The notes beneath the pieces were generated by a model. It was not told where the DNA came from, ran no database searches, and saw nothing but the letters and a program-made list of their open reading frames with translations. From Actinomycetota bacterium (GTDB lineage Bacteria; Actinomycetota; Actinomycetes; Nanopelagicales; Nanopelagicaceae): a DNA stretch of 8,100 nt. The number at the start of each line of letters is the position of its first letter. The stretch's first letter is position 1. Position numbers and translations under genes: made by a program. Shown piece by piece: positions 6,318 to 8,100 of this stretch. The stretch is taken from the NCBI GenBank assembly GCA_010032085.1, contig RGYL01000026.1, forward strand, positions 1-8,100. Reading direction: 5' to 3'.

Positions 6318-8100
6318 TACGCACGCTTCTTCTCGCGCATCTCGAATACCTCAACGGTGTCGCCGACTTGGATATCTTTAAATGCGCCAAGTCCAATACC
6401 GCACTCAAAGCCTTCGCGAACTTCAGTTGCATCATCTTTGAAGCGACGGAGTGAATCAATCGTTAAGTTGTCGCCGACTACCACGCCATCGCGAAGTAAG
6501 CGGGCTTTAGCGTTTCTTCGGATGATTCCAGATGTGACGAGTGAACCTGAGATCGTTCCGAACTTGCTGGACTTGAAGATTTCGCGAACTTCCGCCGAAC
6601 CGATTGTGACCTCTTCGTATTCAGGCTTGAGTAGACCCTTAAGTGCAGCTTCGATCTCTTCGATTGCTTTGTAAATGACGGAGTAGAAGCGAACTTCTAC
6701 ACCTTCTTCATCAGCGAAAGTTGCGGTCTGTGGCTCAGGTTTAACATTGAAGCCAACAACGACAGCGCCGGATGCTGATGCGAGTGTGATGTCGCTCTTG
6801 GTTATCGCGCCAACTCCACGATGAATAACTCTTAAGTCAACTTCACTTCCAACATCTAATTGAACGAGTGCATCTTCAAGTGCTTCGACCGAACCGCTCA
6901 CATCGCCCTTAAGGATTAAGTTAAGTGTTGTTACCTTGCTCTTCTCAAGGAAGTCCTCAAGTGAGACTTTCTTACGTGCCTTAGCGAGAGCTGCATGGCG
7001 CTCACCAGCTTGGCGCTTCTCAGCGATTTGTCGGGCAGTGCGATCATCGGGTGCAACGATAAAACTATCTCCAGCACTTGGAACAGAGGTAAATCCAAGA
7101 ACTTGAACTGGTCGTGATGGACCAGCTAGATCAACTTCATTTCCAAATTCATCCATCATCGCGCGTACTCGGCCAAAGGCAGAACCAGCAACTATCGAGT
7201 CACCTTGCTTAAGAGTTCCACGTTGTACAAGAACAGTTGCGACCGGGCCACGGCCACGATCAAGATGCGCTTCAATTGCGACACCGCGGGCATCATCTTC
7301 ATGAATTGCGCGAAGATCAATCGCTGCATCGGCAGTTAACAAAATCGCATCGATTAGCTCGGAAATTCCAGAACCCTTAACGGCTGAGACATCAACAAAT
7401 AAAGTATCGCCGCCGTACTCCTCGGCAACTAAGTTGTACTCCGTTAATTGTTGGCGAACCTTTGCTGGGTTTGAGCCTTCTTTATCAACCTTATTTACTG
7501 CAACTACTACTGGAACGCTTGCAGCTTGAGCGTGATTTAGCGCCTCAATAGTTTGTGGCATAACTCCATCATCGGCAGCAACAACTAGGACAGCTATATC
7601 TGTAACTTTCGCACCACGAGCACGCATAGCGGTAAAGGCTTCATGGCCGGGGGTATCGATAAAAGTTATTGCTCGATTGACGCCGTTGTGGTCGTGGTGA
7701 ATTTGGTAAGCACCGATGTGTTGAGTAATTCCACCTGCTTCGCCTTTAACAACTTCAGTCTGGCGAATTGCATCGAGTAAGCGAGTCTTTCCATGATCAA
7801 CATGGCCCATAACAGTTACTACCGGTGGGCGAACCTCTAGATCTTCTGGATTTAAATCAGCTAACTCTTGATCAAGATTGATATCGAATTGCTCGAGAAT
7901 CTCTCGATCTTCATCTTCCGGAGAGACGATTGTTATCTTGTAGCCGAATTCATTTCCGAGCATCTCAAGTGTGCTCTCATCTACGGTCTGCGTTGCAGTC
8001 ACCATCTCGCCGAGATGGAAGAGAACTGAGACTAAAGCTGCGGGATCTGCGCCAATTTTTTCAGCGAAATCGGCAAGTGATGCGCCGCGACGAAGACGAA
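6317..8100 (-). CDS. infB: Translation initiation factor IF-2, C-terminal 593 residues (5' end outside window)
   Basis: IF2 is the GTPase that brings fMet-tRNA to the 30S subunit and promotes 50S joining. The open frame runs off the right edge, so about the C-terminal two-thirds is present. It begins RLRRGASLADFAEKIG, the conserved IF2 N-terminal subdomain just before the G domain, typical of actinobacteria. The ATG at 8005 is internal, because the frame and the homology continue upstream. In residues counted from the first complete visible codon, the GTPase motifs are GHVDHGKT (98-105), DTPGH (148-152), NKVD (202-205) and SAVK (238-241). Domain II, domain III and the fMet-tRNA-binding C-terminal domain follow, with SLRRFKDDATEVREGFECGIG near the end, matching E. 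coli IF2 closely. The stop overlaps the rbfA start by one base. The cut-off upstream part should hold the variable low-complexity N-terminal extension. Confidence 0.98.
   Translation of the reverse strand, partial: RLRRGASLADFAEKIGADPAALVSVLFHLGEMVTATQTVDESTLEMLGNEFGYKITIVSPEDEDREILEQFDINLDQELADLNPEDLEVRPPVVTVMGHVDHGKTRLLDAIRQTEVVKGEAGGITQHIGAYQIHHDHNGVNRAITFIDTPGHEAFTAMRARGAKVTDIAVLVVAADDGVMPQTIEALNHAQAASVPVVVAVNKVDKEGSNPAKVRQQLTEYNLVAEEYGGDTLFVDVSAVKGSGISELIDAILLTADAAIDLRAIHEDDARGVAIEAHLDRGRGPVATVLVQRGTLKQGDSIVAGSAFGRVRAMMDEFGNEVDLAGPSRPVQVLGFTSVPSAGDSFIVAPDDRTARQIAEKRQAGERHAALAKARKKVSLEDFLEKSKVTTLNLILKGDVSGSVEALEDALVQLDVGSEVDLRVIHRGVGAITKSDITLASASGAVVVGFNVKPEPQTATFADEEGVEVRFYSVIYKAIEEIEAALKGLLKPEYEEVTIGSAEVREIFKSSKFGTISGSLVTSGIIRRNAKARLLRDGVVVGDNLTIDSLRRFKDDATEVREGFECGIGLGAFKDIQVGDTVEVFEMREKKRA

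Noticed and set aside
6317..8005. Treating ATG at 8005 as the true infB start
   Set aside because: The frame stays open to the window edge, and the 31 upstream residues match the conserved IF2 N-terminal subdomain, so this Met is internal.
1..8100. Search for an undescribed accessory system (defence, mobile element, biosynthetic cluster)
   Set aside because: Coding sequence fills almost the whole window with conserved housekeeping genes in a standard actinobacterial order. No gap longer than 136 nt remains to hold an extra gene.

Overview
The window is a single co-directional block of housekeeping genes, all on the minus strand. Read from right to left they are infB (5' end cut by the window edge), rbfA, truB, ribF, rpsO, pnp, an M16-family zinc peptidase (pepR-like) and the first 32 codons of dapB (3' end cut). 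Every complete gene is full length, with its family's key residues visible. I see no RNA gene, mobile element, CRISPR array, prophage or defence gene, and no transferred-looking segment.

Organism: the order infB-rbfA-truB-ribF-rpsO-pnp-pepR-dapB and the protein sequences are actinobacterial. Examples are the PNPase N-terminus starting MEG, the VPSSVSA motif of TruB, and an IF2 N-terminal segment closely resembling mycobacterial and streptomycete IF2. Base composition is only about mid-to-high 40s % GC by eye, with very short gene junctions. That points to a streamlined low-GC actinobacterium, plausibly a freshwater acI/Nanopelagicales lineage; this placement is inference.

Layout: 6317-8100 encodes translation initiation factor IF2. 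Positions 4098-6317 hold RbfA (30S maturation and cold adaptation), TruB (tRNA U55 pseudouridine) and RibF (FMN/FAD synthesis), joined by a 1-nt overlap, a 4-nt ATGA overlap and a 13-nt gap. A 117-nt leader (3981-4097) precedes rpsO (ribosomal protein S15), and a 136-nt structured spacer (3575-3710) precedes pnp (polynucleotide phosphorylase). The pepR-like gene follows pnp after 9 nt, and dapB overlaps it by one base (TAGTG). These two leaders are the only non-coding stretches of any size. In other bacteria they are sites of S15 and PNPase/RNase III feedback control.

The genes cover initiation, ribosome assembly, tRNA modification and RNA turnover, followed by a processing-type peptidase and a lysine/diaminopimelate step. 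I did not find a new biological system. The items worth a second look are small. They are a predicted switch-like structure that could hide the pnp ribosome binding site, a repeat-plus-hairpin arrangement in the rpsO leader, a Ser-to-Asn change at an RNA-contacting position of S15, and a six-codon mini-ORF bridging truB and ribF.
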